Assembly: GCA_018064685.1 (NCBI GenBank)
Contig: JAGHUS010000083.1
Location: forward strand, 1 to 48,402
DNA: 48,402 nt
Source: Bacteroidales bacterium
GTDB taxonomy: Bacteria; Bacteroidota; Bacteroidia; Bacteroidales; Bacteroidaceae
Direction of reading: 5' to 3'
Shown here piece by piece: positions 34,896 to 44,586 of the stretch. The notes under the pieces are model-generated. The model saw only the letters and a program-made list of their open reading frames with translations, was not told where the DNA came from and did no database searches. Every line of letters begins with the position of its first letter. Within the stretch, counting starts at the first letter, position 1. A program made the translations under genes and the position numbers.

Positions 34896-36434
34896 GTGAG
34901 AAAAATCCTTGGTATACTCGTTTTCTTGGTGCTCCTGGTGTCTGTCGCCTCGTGCGATGACTACGACCGTTGGACCACTTCGCCCTCAGCCCGTCTGACG
35001 TTTTCGGCTGATACTGTGTCGTTTGACACTGTCATTACCGGTTTGAGTTCGCCCACCAAGACGTTGCATGTCTTCAACCACAACAACGATGGCGTTCGCA
35101 TCAAGAGTGTTCGCATTGTGGGCGGAGCATCAAGCCATTTCCGTGCCAATGTGGATGGTCAGTATCTTGGGAATGGGATAGGCGAGGACTTTGAGGTGCG
35201 TCGTAAAGACAGTATTTATATCAAGCTTGAGGTGCTGTTGCCCGAGGGGGACAATGACGAGCCTGTACATTATGAGGACCAGATGCTCTTCACGCTTGAG
35301 AGTGGAGTGGTGCAAACCGTTTGTCTTAAAGCTGATGGGCAGGATGTGATAGTCATGAAGGGTGAAGTGTTGACGGCCGACCGGACACTTGAGGCTGGAC
35401 GTCCTTACCTTGTGTATGACTCGCTGGTTGTTGAAGAGGGGGCTACGCTGACCTTGTCACCTGGTGTCGTCATGATGATGCACGATAGCGTCAGCATCAA
35501 TGTGCGTGGCAGGCTGCAGGCAGAAGGAACGCTTGAGCAGCCTATCACATTCCGTGGCGACCGCCTTGACCGCCTCTTCGACAATCTTCCGTATGACAAT
35601 ACTACCAATCGCTGGGGCGGCATTCACTTCGGCGCGAAGAGTGTCGATAATATCCTGACACAATGCGATATACATAGCGGACAGTATGGCGTGAGGCTGG
35701 ATAGTATGGCTCAGGAGGTGTTGGGCCAAACAGCTTTGACCATGCGCGATTGCGTCATCCATAATGTCGAGGGATGTGGCTTTGAGGCTCGGGATACCAA
35801 GGCTTTGGTCATCGGAACGCAGATAAGCAATACGTTGGGACATACGGTCACTCTGCTGGGTGGCTACTATACATTTGTGCATTGCACCATTGCCCAGTAT
35901 TATCCGTGGAGTTATGATTGTGGCGATGCACTCAACATAGCCAACACAACCGACGAGACTCGCGAAGATGCCTTCCACTATCTCGAGAAGGCAGAGTTCG
36001 TGAATTGCGTCATCATGGGACGTGCTGAGGATGTGGTGATGGGCAAGATAGAGGAGTATCAGGATTTGCGTTGCGATTATCTTTTCAAGAACTGCTATCT
36101 GCGTACCGTGAAGAGTGATGACACGGAGCGCTTTGTCAATATCGTTTATGATACAGACACGCTCGACTTCAAGAAGGATGACCCTGACCGTCCTGGACGA
36201 TACGGATCGAGCAATTTTGCTTTGATGGGTACTGACTATCTGTATGATTTTACTCCCGACTCTTTGAGTGGTATACGCGGTCTTGCCGATGCTGTCATCA
36301 TCAGTCGCTACAATTGCTCTGTCGACCGTAATGGCGTCAATCGCATGTCCGATGGAGCTCCCGATGCCGGAGCTTATGAGTTCCATCCCGCTATGATGCC
36401 AGAGCCGAAAGCTGTACGCCGTAGGCAACATTAG
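34896..36434 (+). CDS. Right-handed beta-helix lipoprotein
   Basis: This 512-residue protein starts at GTG (34896). Its signal sequence ends in SVASC (C20), so it is a lipoprotein. Residues 150-420 have the spacing of a right-handed parallel beta-helix: GATLTLSPGVVMMMHD, RLQAEGTLEQPITFRG, WGGIHFG, QYGVRLDS, then TMRDCVIHNVEGCGFEARD. The C-terminus ends with a GAPDAGAYEF pattern common in such proteins. Its substrate is unknown; binding of a surface polysaccharide is the usual guess. Confidence 0.82.
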   Translation: MRKILGILVFLVLLVSVASCDDYDRWTTSPSARLTFSADTVSFDTVITGLSSPTKTLHVFNHNNDGVRIKSVRIVGGASSHFRANVDGQYLGNGIGEDFEVRRKDSIYIKLEVLLPEGDNDEPVHYEDQMLFTLESGVVQTVCLKADGQDVIVMKGEVLTADRTLEAGRPYLVYDSLVVEEGATLTLSPGVVMMMHDSVSINVRGRLQAEGTLEQPITFRGDRLDRLFDNLPYDNTTNRWGGIHFGAKSVDNILTQCDIHSGQYGVRLDSMAQEVLGQTALTMRDCVIHNVEGCGFEARDTKALVIGTQISNTLGHTVTLLGGYYTFVHCTIAQYYPWSYDCGDALNIANTTDETREDAFHYLEKAEFVNCVIMGRAEDVVMGKIEEYQDLRCDYLFKNCYLRTVKSDDTERFVNIVYDTDTLDFKKDDPDRPGRYGSSNFALMGTDYLYDFTPDSLSGIRGLADAVIISRYNCSVDRNGVNRMSDGAPDAGAYEFHPAMMPEPKAVRRRQH

Positions 36435-36464
36435 CCTGCATGAATAATGCAGGTTAGCCTTTTT
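36432..36464. terminator. Terminator overlapping the beta-helix gene stop codon
   Basis: CCTGCAT (36435-36441) pairs with ATGCAGG (36447-36453). On the plus strand TTAGCCTTTTT follows. It lies between converging genes. Confidence 0.65.
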
Positions 36465-36467
36465 GCT

Positions 36468-36941
36468 TCACTCGTGATGGTAAGGCTCGTTGTTGAGTAT
36501 GGTCATAGCTCGGTAGATTTGCTCGGTGAAGAGCAGGCGTATCATCTGATGTGAGAAAGTCATCTGACTGAGCGATATCTTCTCGGCTGCCATCTTGTGT
36601 ATCTGGGGTGAGAATCCGTAAGGTCCTCCAACTACAAATACAAGTCTGCGAGGTCCGGCCGCCATGCGCTTTTCCATCCATTGTGCAAACTCCATGCTGC
36701 GGCGTTCGCGTCCGTGCTCGTCGAGCAATACAATATGGTCGCCCGGCTGAAGGGCGCGCTGCAGCAGTTCTGCCTCGCGTTCCTTCTGCTGGTCGGTACT
36801 CATGTTTTTTACGCCTTTCAGTTCGGGTATGACCTCGATGCTAAAAGGCATGTAATGGTTTATGCGCCCCACGTATTCGTCAATGAGGCTTATGATGTGT
36901 TTGTCGGTGGTTTTGCCTACCACCAGAAGGACTGTTTTCAT
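36468..36941 (-). CDS. rlmH: 23S rRNA pseudouridine-1915 N3-methyltransferase RlmH
   Basis: This 157-residue SPOUT methyltransferase modifies the pseudouridine at position 1915 in helix 69 of 23S rRNA on the assembled ribosome. It shows the knot region with FVVGGPYGFSP and ends in the hallmark LNNEPYHHE. The start overlaps the stop of the aldo/keto reductase gene by four bases, so it is the last gene of the Tat operon transcript. Length is usual for the family. Confidence 0.97.
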   Translation of the reverse strand: MKTVLLVVGKTTDKHIISLIDEYVGRINHYMPFSIEVIPELKGVKNMSTDQQKEREAELLQRALQPGDHIVLLDEHGRERRSMEFAQWMEKRMAAGPRRLVFVVGGPYGFSPQIHKMAAEKISLSQMTFSHQMIRLLFTEQIYRAMTILNNEPYHHE

Positions 36942-38368
36942 ACGAAACTTTCTTTCTTGAGATTTTCGACAAACTCGTCAATCTTGCGCATCTCTTCCGG
37001 TATCTTGATGCTTTGTGGGCAGTGGCTCTGGCATTCACCGCAACCTATACAATGATCGGCTTGGCGAAGGCGTGGCACGCTGCGGTCATACCCTACGAGG
37101 AATGCTTTGCGCTTTTTGGCATATTCGGCTCGTTCGGGGTTGTTGGGCATGTTGCCCTCTTTTATCATCTTGTTGTAGTGCTGGAAGATGTCGGGTATGT
37201 TCAGTCCGTAGGGGCAAGGCATACAGTACTTGCATGCGGTGCAAGGTATCTCGTGCAGGTTGTAGATGTCGTTGGCCAGGTCGAGCAGGAATGTGTCCTC
37301 GTCGGCCGAGATAGGATCGAGTGGGGCAAATGTGCAGAGGTTCTCGCGAAGATGCTCCATATAGGTCATGCCGCTCAATACGGTGAGTACACCCTTGGGC
37401 GTGCCAGCAAAGCGGAATGCCCAACTGGCCACGCTGTCCTCGGGGCGGCGTGCTTTCATCTTGGCCAGGATGAAGTCTGGCACGTTGGCAAGACGTCCGC
37501 CAAGCAAAGGCTCCATGATGACGGCGGGAATGCCGCGTTTCTCCAATTCGCCATACAGATACACTGCATCGGTGTTGCTGCCGTTTATCTCATTGGCAAA
37601 GTTCCAGTCCAGATAGTTCAATTCAATCTGTACAAAATCCCAGTGATAACGTCCCTCGTCGTGCCATCGCAGCAGCATGTCGAAGATCTTGATGTCGCCG
37701 TGGTATGAGAATCCCAGATTGCGTATCTTGCCAGCTTGCTTTTGCTCTACAAGCCAGTCGAGAATGCCATTGTCCATATAGCGTGCATTGAAGGTAGCCT
37801 CAGAGTCGAGGTCGTTGCCCTCAAGGTCGCGGCTGGTGCCGCCGATGGCATGCAGAAGCAGGTAGTCGAGGTAATCGACTTGCAGGTATTTGAGCGAGTT
37901 GTAGAACATCTCCTGGCTGGCCTCTGCACTCCATGTCTCGGGCGAGAAGTTGGACATCTTTGTGGCCACGAAGTATTTGTCGCGTGGATGGCGGCTAAGT
38001 GCGATGCCTGTGCATGTCTCCGATTCGCCTCGGCAATAGGCTGGGCTCGTGTCGAAGTAGTTGACGCCATGTGCCATGGCATAGTCCACCTGCTTGTTTA
38101 TCATCTCCTGGTCGAATGGCGGTGCTCCTTCGTTGTCCGGGTCTTCTATGACTGGCAGTCGCATCATGCCATATCCCAGGATGGATACGCTATCCCCCGT
38201 GTTGGGATTGACGCGCATGGTCATCTTGTCGGTGGGAGGCTCCTGTTTTGCCGCTGTTGTTGTCTGTATTTGTTCATCTTTGCCCTTGCATGCTGCGAGC
38301 AGTGCCGATGAGGCTACAGCTCCTGCGCCCAGGGTCTGGAGAAATTGTCTGCGGTTGATCTCTATCAT
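36938..38368 (-). CDS. Tat-exported aldo/keto reductase with two 4Fe-4S clusters
   Basis: This 476-residue protein starts with a twin-arginine signal (NRRQFLQTLGAG, residues 5-16). A lipobox-like LLAAC follows (C27), so it may be a Tat-exported lipoprotein. The middle is an aldo/keto reductase barrel, with NYFDTSPAY near residue 98-106 and a KYFVATKM strand. The C-terminus has ferredoxin motifs CTACKYCMPCP and CIGCGECQSHCP. The fused Fe-S part suggests electrons come from a redox partner rather than from NADPH alone. It follows the polyferredoxin gene after 33 bp, and that protein is a plausible electron donor. Confidence 0.9.
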   Translation of the reverse strand: MIEINRRQFLQTLGAGAVASSALLAACKGKDEQIQTTTAAKQEPPTDKMTMRVNPNTGDSVSILGYGMMRLPVIEDPDNEGAPPFDQEMINKQVDYAMAHGVNYFDTSPAYCRGESETCTGIALSRHPRDKYFVATKMSNFSPETWSAEASQEMFYNSLKYLQVDYLDYLLLHAIGGTSRDLEGNDLDSEATFNARYMDNGILDWLVEQKQAGKIRNLGFSYHGDIKIFDMLLRWHDEGRYHWDFVQIELNYLDWNFANEINGSNTDAVYLYGELEKRGIPAVIMEPLLGGRLANVPDFILAKMKARRPEDSVASWAFRFAGTPKGVLTVLSGMTYMEHLRENLCTFAPLDPISADEDTFLLDLANDIYNLHEIPCTACKYCMPCPYGLNIPDIFQHYNKMIKEGNMPNNPERAEYAKKRKAFLVGYDRSVPRLRQADHCIGCGECQSHCPQSIKIPEEMRKIDEFVENLKKESFV

Positions 38369-38401
38369 ATTTTGTTGTAGTGCTTAGCTCTGAACTTGAT
38401 A

Positions 38402-39895
38402 CTATATCTCGCGGTGCTGCTCGTGTCCTTCTACATATATAGCCGAGGGATTGGCCGGACAAAGATTCTCGCAGGCTCCGCATCCTATGCAGACAGCGGT
38501 GTTGACAGCGGGAATCAAGGGTGAGCTCTCGTCGTTGGGGTCGGATGGAATCATCTGTATAGCTCCCGTAGGACAGTGGCGTGCGCAGTTGCCGCAGCTT
38601 ATTCCTTCTGTGGCAGGCAAGCAGTTCTTCTTCACCCATACGGCGTGACCTATCTGTATGGAGGTCTTCTCCTCCTGGCTGATGGGACGAATGGCGCCTG
38701 TGGGGCATACTTGCGAACAGCGGTTGCATTCGCTGCGGCAGTACCCCTTGTCATAGCTCATTGTGGGCTGCATGAAGTGGGTAAGGTCGGTGCTAGGCAC
38801 GAGAACCTGGTTGGGACATTCGGCTACGCAAAGTTGACAAGCGGTACAGCGTTGCTGAAAGTTGCGCGCTGAAAGGGAACCGGGAGGTGTGATGGGAGTG
38901 TTTCTCACAGGCGAAATCTTGTCCTCGATGACAGCCAATCCGCCGTCCACCTTTTTCTGTGTCTGTGCCAAGGCAGCTGTGGTGGCCAGCATCACCGAAC
39001 CCGTGAGGAAGGCGCGACGTCCGTCGTCGACATTGTCGTTCTTGTTGTCCTTTCCGGATGTCTCGTCTGCGTTATGGCTGCTCTTGGTCATCATTCCATA
39101 GTGCAATGCTCCGAACTTGCAGTTGCCAGTGCAGTTGCCGCATACTACGCATCGGCTGTAGTCGACGGTCATTGTCTTGACGTCTATACATGAAGACTTA
39201 CACTTGCGCACACAGGCTCCGCACTGCTTGCATTTATCCTTGTCGATGCGTATGCCGAAGAGCGAGAATCGCGAGACGAAACCCAATACCGTGCCTACAG
39301 GGCAGATGGTGTTGCAATAGGTGCGCCCGCCATTGATGGCCATGGCGCTGATGATGAAGAAGGTTGCTGCTGCCACAATGAAGGTGGGCAGGCTGCGTAT
39401 CCATATCTCCTTGTCATAGAACATGTAGCTCTCATAGTGTTCGGCTATGCCAGCCAAGATGTTGTTAAGCCATAAGTAGATGGGCTGCAGCAGATTGCTG
39501 GCTATGCGGCCAAAGCTGCCATAGGGTTCCAGGAAAACCCAAAACGCTCCGAATCCGCATACCATGGCAACAATGAAGAGGATGAGGATAGGGTAGCGCA
39601 ACCATTTCTTCTCGGTGGTGAACTGGTGCTTCTTCTTCTTGAAACGCAAGCGTGCCATTATATCCTGCATGATGCCTAGCGGACAGATGACAGAACAATA
39701 GATGCGCCCAAAAATGAATGTGAGAACCACCAGGATGGCTATCACGGCAAAGTTGAGCGCTAGGATGGCGGGTACAAATTGTACTTTGGCAAGCCATCCG
39801 AGCCAATGGTGCAGCACGCCTGTGAAATCCAGGAAGAGCAGTGTGATGCACAGCATGCTGAGAGTTGCCATCGTAATGCGGATTTTGCGTAACAT
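38402..39895 (-). CDS. Membrane polyferredoxin with an internal twin-arginine motif
   Basis: This 497-residue protein has an N-terminal membrane part resembling NapH/CcoG proteins. It has helices at about 8-22, 42-63, 102-123 and 172-188, the CSVICPLGI (67-75) and CNTICPVG (194-201) motifs, then two ferredoxin clusters at 222-262. A second twin-arginine segment, RRAFLTGSVMLATTAA (293-308), follows a hydrophilic linker. Beyond it lie at least four more CxxCxxC-type clusters (350-360, 386-397, 434-441, 469-479). It probably conducts electrons from the membrane quinone pool to the periplasmic reductase encoded next. The location downstream of tatA and tatC supports Tat-dependent export of the C-terminal half. 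Confidence 0.88.
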   Translation of the reverse strand: MLRKIRITMATLSMLCITLLFLDFTGVLHHWLGWLAKVQFVPAILALNFAVIAILVVLTFIFGRIYCSVICPLGIMQDIMARLRFKKKKHQFTTEKKWLRYPILILFIVAMVCGFGAFWVFLEPYGSFGRIASNLLQPIYLWLNNILAGIAEHYESYMFYDKEIWIRSLPTFIVAAATFFIISAMAINGGRTYCNTICPVGTVLGFVSRFSLFGIRIDKDKCKQCGACVRKCKSSCIDVKTMTVDYSRCVVCGNCTGNCKFGALHYGMMTKSSHNADETSGKDNKNDNVDDGRRAFLTGSVMLATTAALAQTQKKVDGGLAVIEDKISPVRNTPITPPGSLSARNFQQRCTACQLCVAECPNQVLVPSTDLTHFMQPTMSYDKGYCRSECNRCSQVCPTGAIRPISQEEKTSIQIGHAVWVKKNCLPATEGISCGNCARHCPTGAIQMIPSDPNDESSPLIPAVNTAVCIGCGACENLCPANPSAIYVEGHEQHREI

Positions 39896-39926
39896 AGTTT
39901 TCGGGTATTTAAGTTTTGATTAAGTC

Positions 39927-40685
39927 TTATCTCTTTTCTACAGCCTTGACAATCAGTATGCTGGCTTCGTATAGTGCCCAGATGGGGAGAGACACGATGG
40001 AGAGCGTGAAGGCATCGCCCGTAGGGGTGATGATGGCAGCGATGATGAGGATGACCACAATGGCGTGACGGCGGTAGTGCGTCATCCAATGACTGCTGAG
40101 AAGTCCGAAACGTGCCAGCAACCATGCCAGGATGGGTATCTCGAAGACGATTCCGAATACAAGGCTCATCATGACCAGTGTGTCAATGTAGCTGCTGATG
40201 GTCAGCATGCTCTCGACGTCGGGACTGACCTGGTAGGTGCCCAGGAAGTTGACGGTGAGCGGGAATATGACGAGGTAGTTGAGCGCCACTCCCACCATAA
40301 ACATGACATAGGCAGCAGCTACGATGCGCGATGTGTGTCGCCGCTCGTGCTGATAGAGTGCGGGGCTGATGAAGCTGAAAAGCGCGTAGAGGATGTAGGG
40401 TGATGCTATGAGTGTGCCTGCCATAAAGGCCACCTTCATGTGTATCATGAACTGTTCTGTCAGCTCAGTGTTGATAAGATGCAGGTGAAAAGGCTCGCCT
40501 CCCATCCAGCGATACATGAAGAAGTCGCCCGAGGCTGGTGCCAGCACAATCTTGAAAAGCAGGTCCTTGAATCCGAAGCAAGCACATCCTGCTACCAGTA
40601 CAACCACGATGATTCGGATGATGGTCGAGCGCAACACGTCGAGATGACTCCAGAAAGTCATCTCCTGTGCGTCATTCTTTTCCAT
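39927..40685 (-). CDS. tatC: Twin-arginine translocase subunit TatC
   Basis: This 252-residue membrane protein is the receptor core of the Tat pathway, which exports folded proteins. It has six predicted helices and the family motifs: an N-terminal EMTFWSHLDVLRSTIIR, an SPYILYALFSFISPALY loop, and FEIPILAWLLARFG. TatA starts 14 bases of overlap upstream, and the next gene is a likely Tat substrate. No tatB was found; single-TatA systems are common in Bacteroidota. Confidence 0.97.
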   Translation of the reverse strand: MEKNDAQEMTFWSHLDVLRSTIIRIIVVVLVAGCACFGFKDLLFKIVLAPASGDFFMYRWMGGEPFHLHLINTELTEQFMIHMKVAFMAGTLIASPYILYALFSFISPALYQHERRHTSRIVAAAYVMFMVGVALNYLVIFPLTVNFLGTYQVSPDVESMLTISSYIDTLVMMSLVFGIVFEIPILAWLLARFGLLSSHWMTHYRRHAIVVILIIAAIITPTGDAFTLSIVSLPIWALYEASILIVKAVEKR

Positions 40686-40869
40686 CTGTCTTGCTGCTCT
40701 GCTGTGTGTTGTCCGTCTTGTCGGGCTCGTTAATGCCGTTCACCCCCTCCTTGTAGCTTCTCACGCCCTTGCCCAGGCCGCGCATCAGTTCGGGTATCTT
40801 TTTACCACCAAACAATAGCAGTATGACAACGGCTATGATGATGATCTCAGTTGTTCTCAATCCAAACAT
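40672..40869 (-). CDS. tatA: Twin-arginine translocase subunit TatA
   Basis: This 65-residue protein has one membrane helix (about 7-20), the FGGKKIPEL motif, and an amphipathic helix (MRGLGKGVRSYKEGV) with a hydrophilic tail. TatA forms the protein-conducting oligomer with TatC. It is the first gene of the minus-strand operon and overlaps tatC by 14 bp. Confidence 0.97.
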   Translation of the reverse strand: MFGLRTTEIIIIAVVILLLFGGKKIPELMRGLGKGVRSYKEGVNGINEPDKTDNTQQSSKTDGKE

Positions 40870-40944
40870 TTCTTGTTGATTTTTATTGCTTGTTGCAAGC
40901 AGTTATACAATTATTTGGTTTAGCTGGTTTAGCTTTTATCATGC

Positions 40945-40976
40945 CAAAATTAGTTTAATTTGTTGAATTGGGCAAA
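40945..40976 (-). promoter_or_regulatory. Promoter of the tat operon
   Basis: On the minus strand, TTTG (40976-40973) is followed after 20 bp by TAATTTTG (40952-40945), a good match to the Bacteroidota consensus. The start near 40939 leaves a ~70-nt leader to tatA. Confidence 0.7.
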
Positions 40977-41006
40977 TTTTCTCCCTTTTTTATATATTAT
41001 TATGTG

Positions 41007-41033
41007 TTGAAAAAATAAAAATTAGTACCTTTG
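41007..41033 (+). promoter_or_regulatory. Promoter of mfd
   Basis: TTG (41007-41009) precedes TACCTTTG (41026-41033) with a shortened 16-bp spacer. The element ends 23 bp before the mfd ATG, so the leader is short. Confidence 0.55.
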
Positions 41034-41056
41034 TGCTTGGAAATTATTATAATCGA

Positions 41057-44000
41057 ATGGATATAAAGGATTTGATGTCCGAATATGCGCACCACCCCGG
41101 AGTAAAAGTTTTGGGGCGTTTTTTGCGTGATAAATCTAAAAGTGTGATAGGCTTGGATGGTGTGCAGGGTTCGTCGCTCGCGCTCATCTTTTCCTCTCTT
41201 TCCGTATCTGCCCCGGCAGCATTGAATGCCCCCTTTGTCTTCGTGGCCGACGACCTCGAGGAGGCTGGCTATCTTTATCACGAACTGGAGCTGATACTGG
41301 GCGAGGAGGGTGTCTTGCTCTTCCCCAGTTCTTTCCGTCGTGGCATCAAGAACGGACAGAAGGACGATGCCAACGAGATATCCCGAACCAAGGTGCTGAG
41401 CAGACTGGCCAGTGGCAAGCTGCCACTCTTTGTGGTGACGTATCCCGATGCCATGTGCGAACAGGTTGTCTCGCACAAGGAGCTGTCCGACCAGACGCTG
41501 GAACTGCATCGTGGCGATACGGTGGACATCACCTTCCTGCAAGACGTTCTGCTCGGTTTTGGCTTTCAGCGCACCGACTATGTCTACGAGCCCGGACAGT
41601 TTGCTGTACGAGGCTGTATTGTCGACATTTACAGTTTCTCTTCCGAATATCCGTATCGCGTAGATTTCTTTGGCGACGATATTGAAAGCATCCGTACTTT
41701 CGAGATACAGACGCAATTGTCAAAGGGCATGAAAGACTCTGTCACCATCGTGCCTGAGTTGCAGCATGTGCAGGAGAGTGTGCTGACATTCCTTCCGCCA
41801 GAGAGTGTGCTGGTAATGCACGATTTGGTGTATCTGTGCGATGCGGTGGATCGTGCCTATCAGGAAGGATTCTCCCGACAGGCTGAGGTCGAACAGAAAG
41901 CCACGGGCGAGCAAAAGGTATGGGATCGTGATGCTCTGCTGGTGCCAGGCAGTCAGTTCGAGCGCGAGGTGGTGGCTTTCCGCCGCGTCGAGGTTCGGGC
42001 TTCTGCATCAGGCCAGCAGTCGTCGGCTATATGCTCCGAGGGGGCAGATGGCAATGTCCTTGTACATTTTCATGTTCAGCCTCAACCTCTTTTCCATAAG
42101 AATTTCGACCTCGTCTACGATGCCTTGTCGCATTATCTTGGCGAGGGCTACAAACTGTATGTGCTGGCCGATTCCCTCAAGCAGACCGAGCGTTTGAAGG
42201 CCATCTTTCAGGATCAGGAGCGCGACCTGCCTTTTATGCCCGTCGAGCACACTCTGCATGCAGGCTTTGTCGATGCCGACATGAAGATGGTCTGCTTCAC
42301 CGACCATCAGATCTTCGACCGTTATCATAAGTACAATCTTCGCAGCGAGAAAGTCCGTTCGGCTAAAATGGCCTTGACGCTCAAGGAACTGCAGCAATTC
42401 GAGGTGGGTGACTATGTGGTACACGTCGATCATGGCATCGGTCGTTTCGGCGGTCTGTGCAAGGTCGACCAGGGCGGTTCGTCGCAGGAGGTCATAAAGA
42501 TTGACTACGAGGGCTCTGGCACTATCTACGTCAGCATTCACTCATTGCACAAGGTGAACAAATACCGAGGCAAGGATGGCGAGCCGCCACGCATCAGCAA
42601 GCTGGGCTCCGGCGCATGGGAGCGTATGAAGGAGCGGACAAAGTCGAAGATCAAGGACATTGCACGCGACCTTATCAAGCTGTATGCACGCCGGCGCGAG
42701 GAGAAGGGCTTCGCTTTCTCCCCCGACAGCTATCTGCAGCACGAGCTGGAGGCCTCGTTCCTCTATGAGGATACACCCGACCAGAGCCGTGCTACGCTGG
42801 ATGTGAAGACCGATATGGAGAAGAGCAGGCCCATGGACCGCCTCGTGTGCGGTGATGTGGGTTTTGGCAAGACCGAGGTGGCCATCCGGGCAGCTTTCAA
42901 GGCCTGTACCGATAGCAAGCAGGTGGTAGTGCTTGTCCCTACCACGGTGCTGGCATATCAGCATTACCACACTTTCCTCAAGCGTCTCCAGGATTTCCCC
43001 GTCAAGGTCGAATACCTGTCTCGGGCCCGCAGTGCGGCACAGACCAAAGCCGTGCTGGCCGGACTGGCCGATGGCAGCGTGGACATCGTTGTCGGTACAC
43101 ACAAGCTGATAGGCAAGGGCGTGAAGTTCAAGGACCTGGGTCTGCTCATCATCGACGAAGAGCAGAAGTTCGGTGTGAGCACCAAGGAGAAGCTTCGCCA
43201 GATGAAGGCCAACGTCGACACGCTCACGCTAACAGCTACTCCTATTCCCCGCACGCTGCAGTTTAGTCTTATGGGTGCCCGTGACTTGAGCGTCATTCAG
43301 ACTCCACCTCCCAATCGCTATCCCATACAGACGGAGTTGCATGATTTCTCGGCACAGGTCATAGCAGATGCCGTGAACTTCGAGATGAGCCGCAACGGAC
43401 AGGTCTATATCGTCACCAATCGCATATCATCGTTGCCCGAGCTGGTGGCTGTGGTCAACAAGCATGTTCCGGATGCCAGAGTGTGTGTGGGACACGGACG
43501 CATGAATAGCGAAGAACTCGAACATGTCATACTCGATTTCTCCAACTACGACTACGATGTGCTCATCTCCACCACCATTGTCGAGAATGGCATTGACATC
43601 CCGAATGCCAATACCATTATCATCAACAACGCTCATACGTTCGGACTCAGTGACTTACACCAGATGCGAGGCCGTGTGGGACGCAGCAATAAAAAGGCAT
43701 TCTGCTATCTCCTTTCTCCGCCTCTCGGCCTGCTGCCTGCCGAGTCGAGACGGCGCTTGAAGGCTGTAGAGAATTTTTCTGACCTCGGCAGTGGCATCCA
43801 CCTTGCCATGCAGGACCTCGACATACGCGGTGCCGGCAACCTGCTTGGCGCCGAGCAGAGTGGCTTCATAGGCGACCTGGGCTACGAGACGTATCAGAAG
43901 ATACTGAATGAGGCTGTACACGAATTGCGAAATGACGAGTTCCGCGAACTGTACGAGAAGGATATTGAGCAGGGCGAGAAGGTGGATGGCGCGGATTTTG

Positions 44001-44470
44001 TGGACGACTGCCTGCTCGAGAGCGACCTGCAATTATTCTTCTCCGAGCAGTACGTGCCCACAAGTGCCGAACGTATGCTGCTGTATCGTGAGTTGGACGG
44101 GCTCGAGACGGACGAGCAGATCTCTCAGTTCCGCAAGCGTATGGAGGACCGCTTCGGTCCCATTCCTCCCGAGGGGCAAGCGCTTATCGATGTCGTCAAG
44201 CTGCGACGTCTGGGCAAGTATTTCGGAGCCACCCGCATTGTGCTCAAGAACCGCCGTATGCGCATGTTTCTCGTCGATGAGTTGGCAAGCCCATACTACC
44301 AGAGCGACGTCTTTGGCAAGATGATAAGCTACTGCTTCTCGCATGCTGCACAATGCGGCATGGACACCAAAGGTGGGCATCAATGTTTCTATTCGCGCGA
44401 TGTCAATTCTGTGCAGCAAGCCATAAAACTGCTGGAAATGATGGAACGAGAGAGCCCGAAATTGAGCTAA
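41057..44470 (+). CDS. mfd: Transcription-repair coupling factor Mfd
   Basis: This 1137-residue protein displaces stalled RNA polymerase and recruits UvrA. UvrB-like domains occupy the N-terminus, with an RGCIVDIYSF segment near residue 189. The RNA polymerase interaction domain (GDYVVHVDHGIGRFGG, around 451) and the translocase follow, with GDVGFGKT at 599-606 (K605) and DEEQ at 700-703. The RGRVGRS motif and the C-terminal UvrA-regulating domain come last. The ATG at 41057 was chosen; the frame extends to a GTG at 41033, but that codon lies inside the promoter element. Confidence 0.97.
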   Translation: MDIKDLMSEYAHHPGVKVLGRFLRDKSKSVIGLDGVQGSSLALIFSSLSVSAPAALNAPFVFVADDLEEAGYLYHELELILGEEGVLLFPSSFRRGIKNGQKDDANEISRTKVLSRLASGKLPLFVVTYPDAMCEQVVSHKELSDQTLELHRGDTVDITFLQDVLLGFGFQRTDYVYEPGQFAVRGCIVDIYSFSSEYPYRVDFFGDDIESIRTFEIQTQLSKGMKDSVTIVPELQHVQESVLTFLPPESVLVMHDLVYLCDAVDRAYQEGFSRQAEVEQKATGEQKVWDRDALLVPGSQFEREVVAFRRVEVRASASGQQSSAICSEGADGNVLVHFHVQPQPLFHKNFDLVYDALSHYLGEGYKLYVLADSLKQTERLKAIFQDQERDLPFMPVEHTLHAGFVDADMKMVCFTDHQIFDRYHKYNLRSEKVRSAKMALTLKELQQFEVGDYVVHVDHGIGRFGGLCKVDQGGSSQEVIKIDYEGSGTIYVSIHSLHKVNKYRGKDGEPPRISKLGSGAWERMKERTKSKIKDIARDLIKLYARRREEKGFAFSPDSYLQHELEASFLYEDTPDQSRATLDVKTDMEKSRPMDRLVCGDVGFGKTEVAIRAAFKACTDSKQVVVLVPTTVLAYQHYHTFLKRLQDFPVKVEYLSRARSAAQTKAVLAGLADGSVDIVVGTHKLIGKGVKFKDLGLLIIDEEQKFGVSTKEKLRQMKANVDTLTLTATPIPRTLQFSLMGARDLSVIQTPPPNRYPIQTELHDFSAQVIADAVNFEMSRNGQVYIVTNRISSLPELVAVVNKHVPDARVCVGHGRMNSEELEHVILDFSNYDYDVLISTTIVENGIDIPNANTIIINNAHTFGLSDLHQMRGRVGRSNKKAFCYLLSPPLGLLPAESRRRLKAVENFSDLGSGIHLAMQDLDIRGAGNLLGAEQSGFIGDLGYETYQKILNEAVHELRNDEFRELYEKDIEQGEKVDGADFVDDCLLESDLQLFFSEQYVPTSAERMLLYRELDGLETDEQISQFRKRMEDRFGPIPPEGQALIDVVKLRRLGKYFGATRIVLKNRRMRMFLVDELASPYYQSDVFGKMISYCFSHAAQCGMDTKGGHQCFYSRDVNSVQQAIKLLEMMERESPKLS

Positions 44471-44503
44471 ATATCGTGCCAAACGCCTTTTTCTTGCTTT
44501 TTA

Positions 44504-44536
44504 TTGCAGAGGTTTCAAAAGTTTTGTTTACCTTTG
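44504..44536 (+). promoter_or_regulatory. Promoter of the sigma-54 activator operon
   Basis: TTG (44504-44506), a 22-bp spacer and TACCTTTG (44529-44536) fit the Bacteroidota consensus. It should drive the activator, lptE, the TPR gene and probably secG. Confidence 0.6.
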
Positions 44537-44586
44537 TAGCCTGAATTGTGCATGCCCAAAACAATGTGCATGTGTGTACGAAGAAT

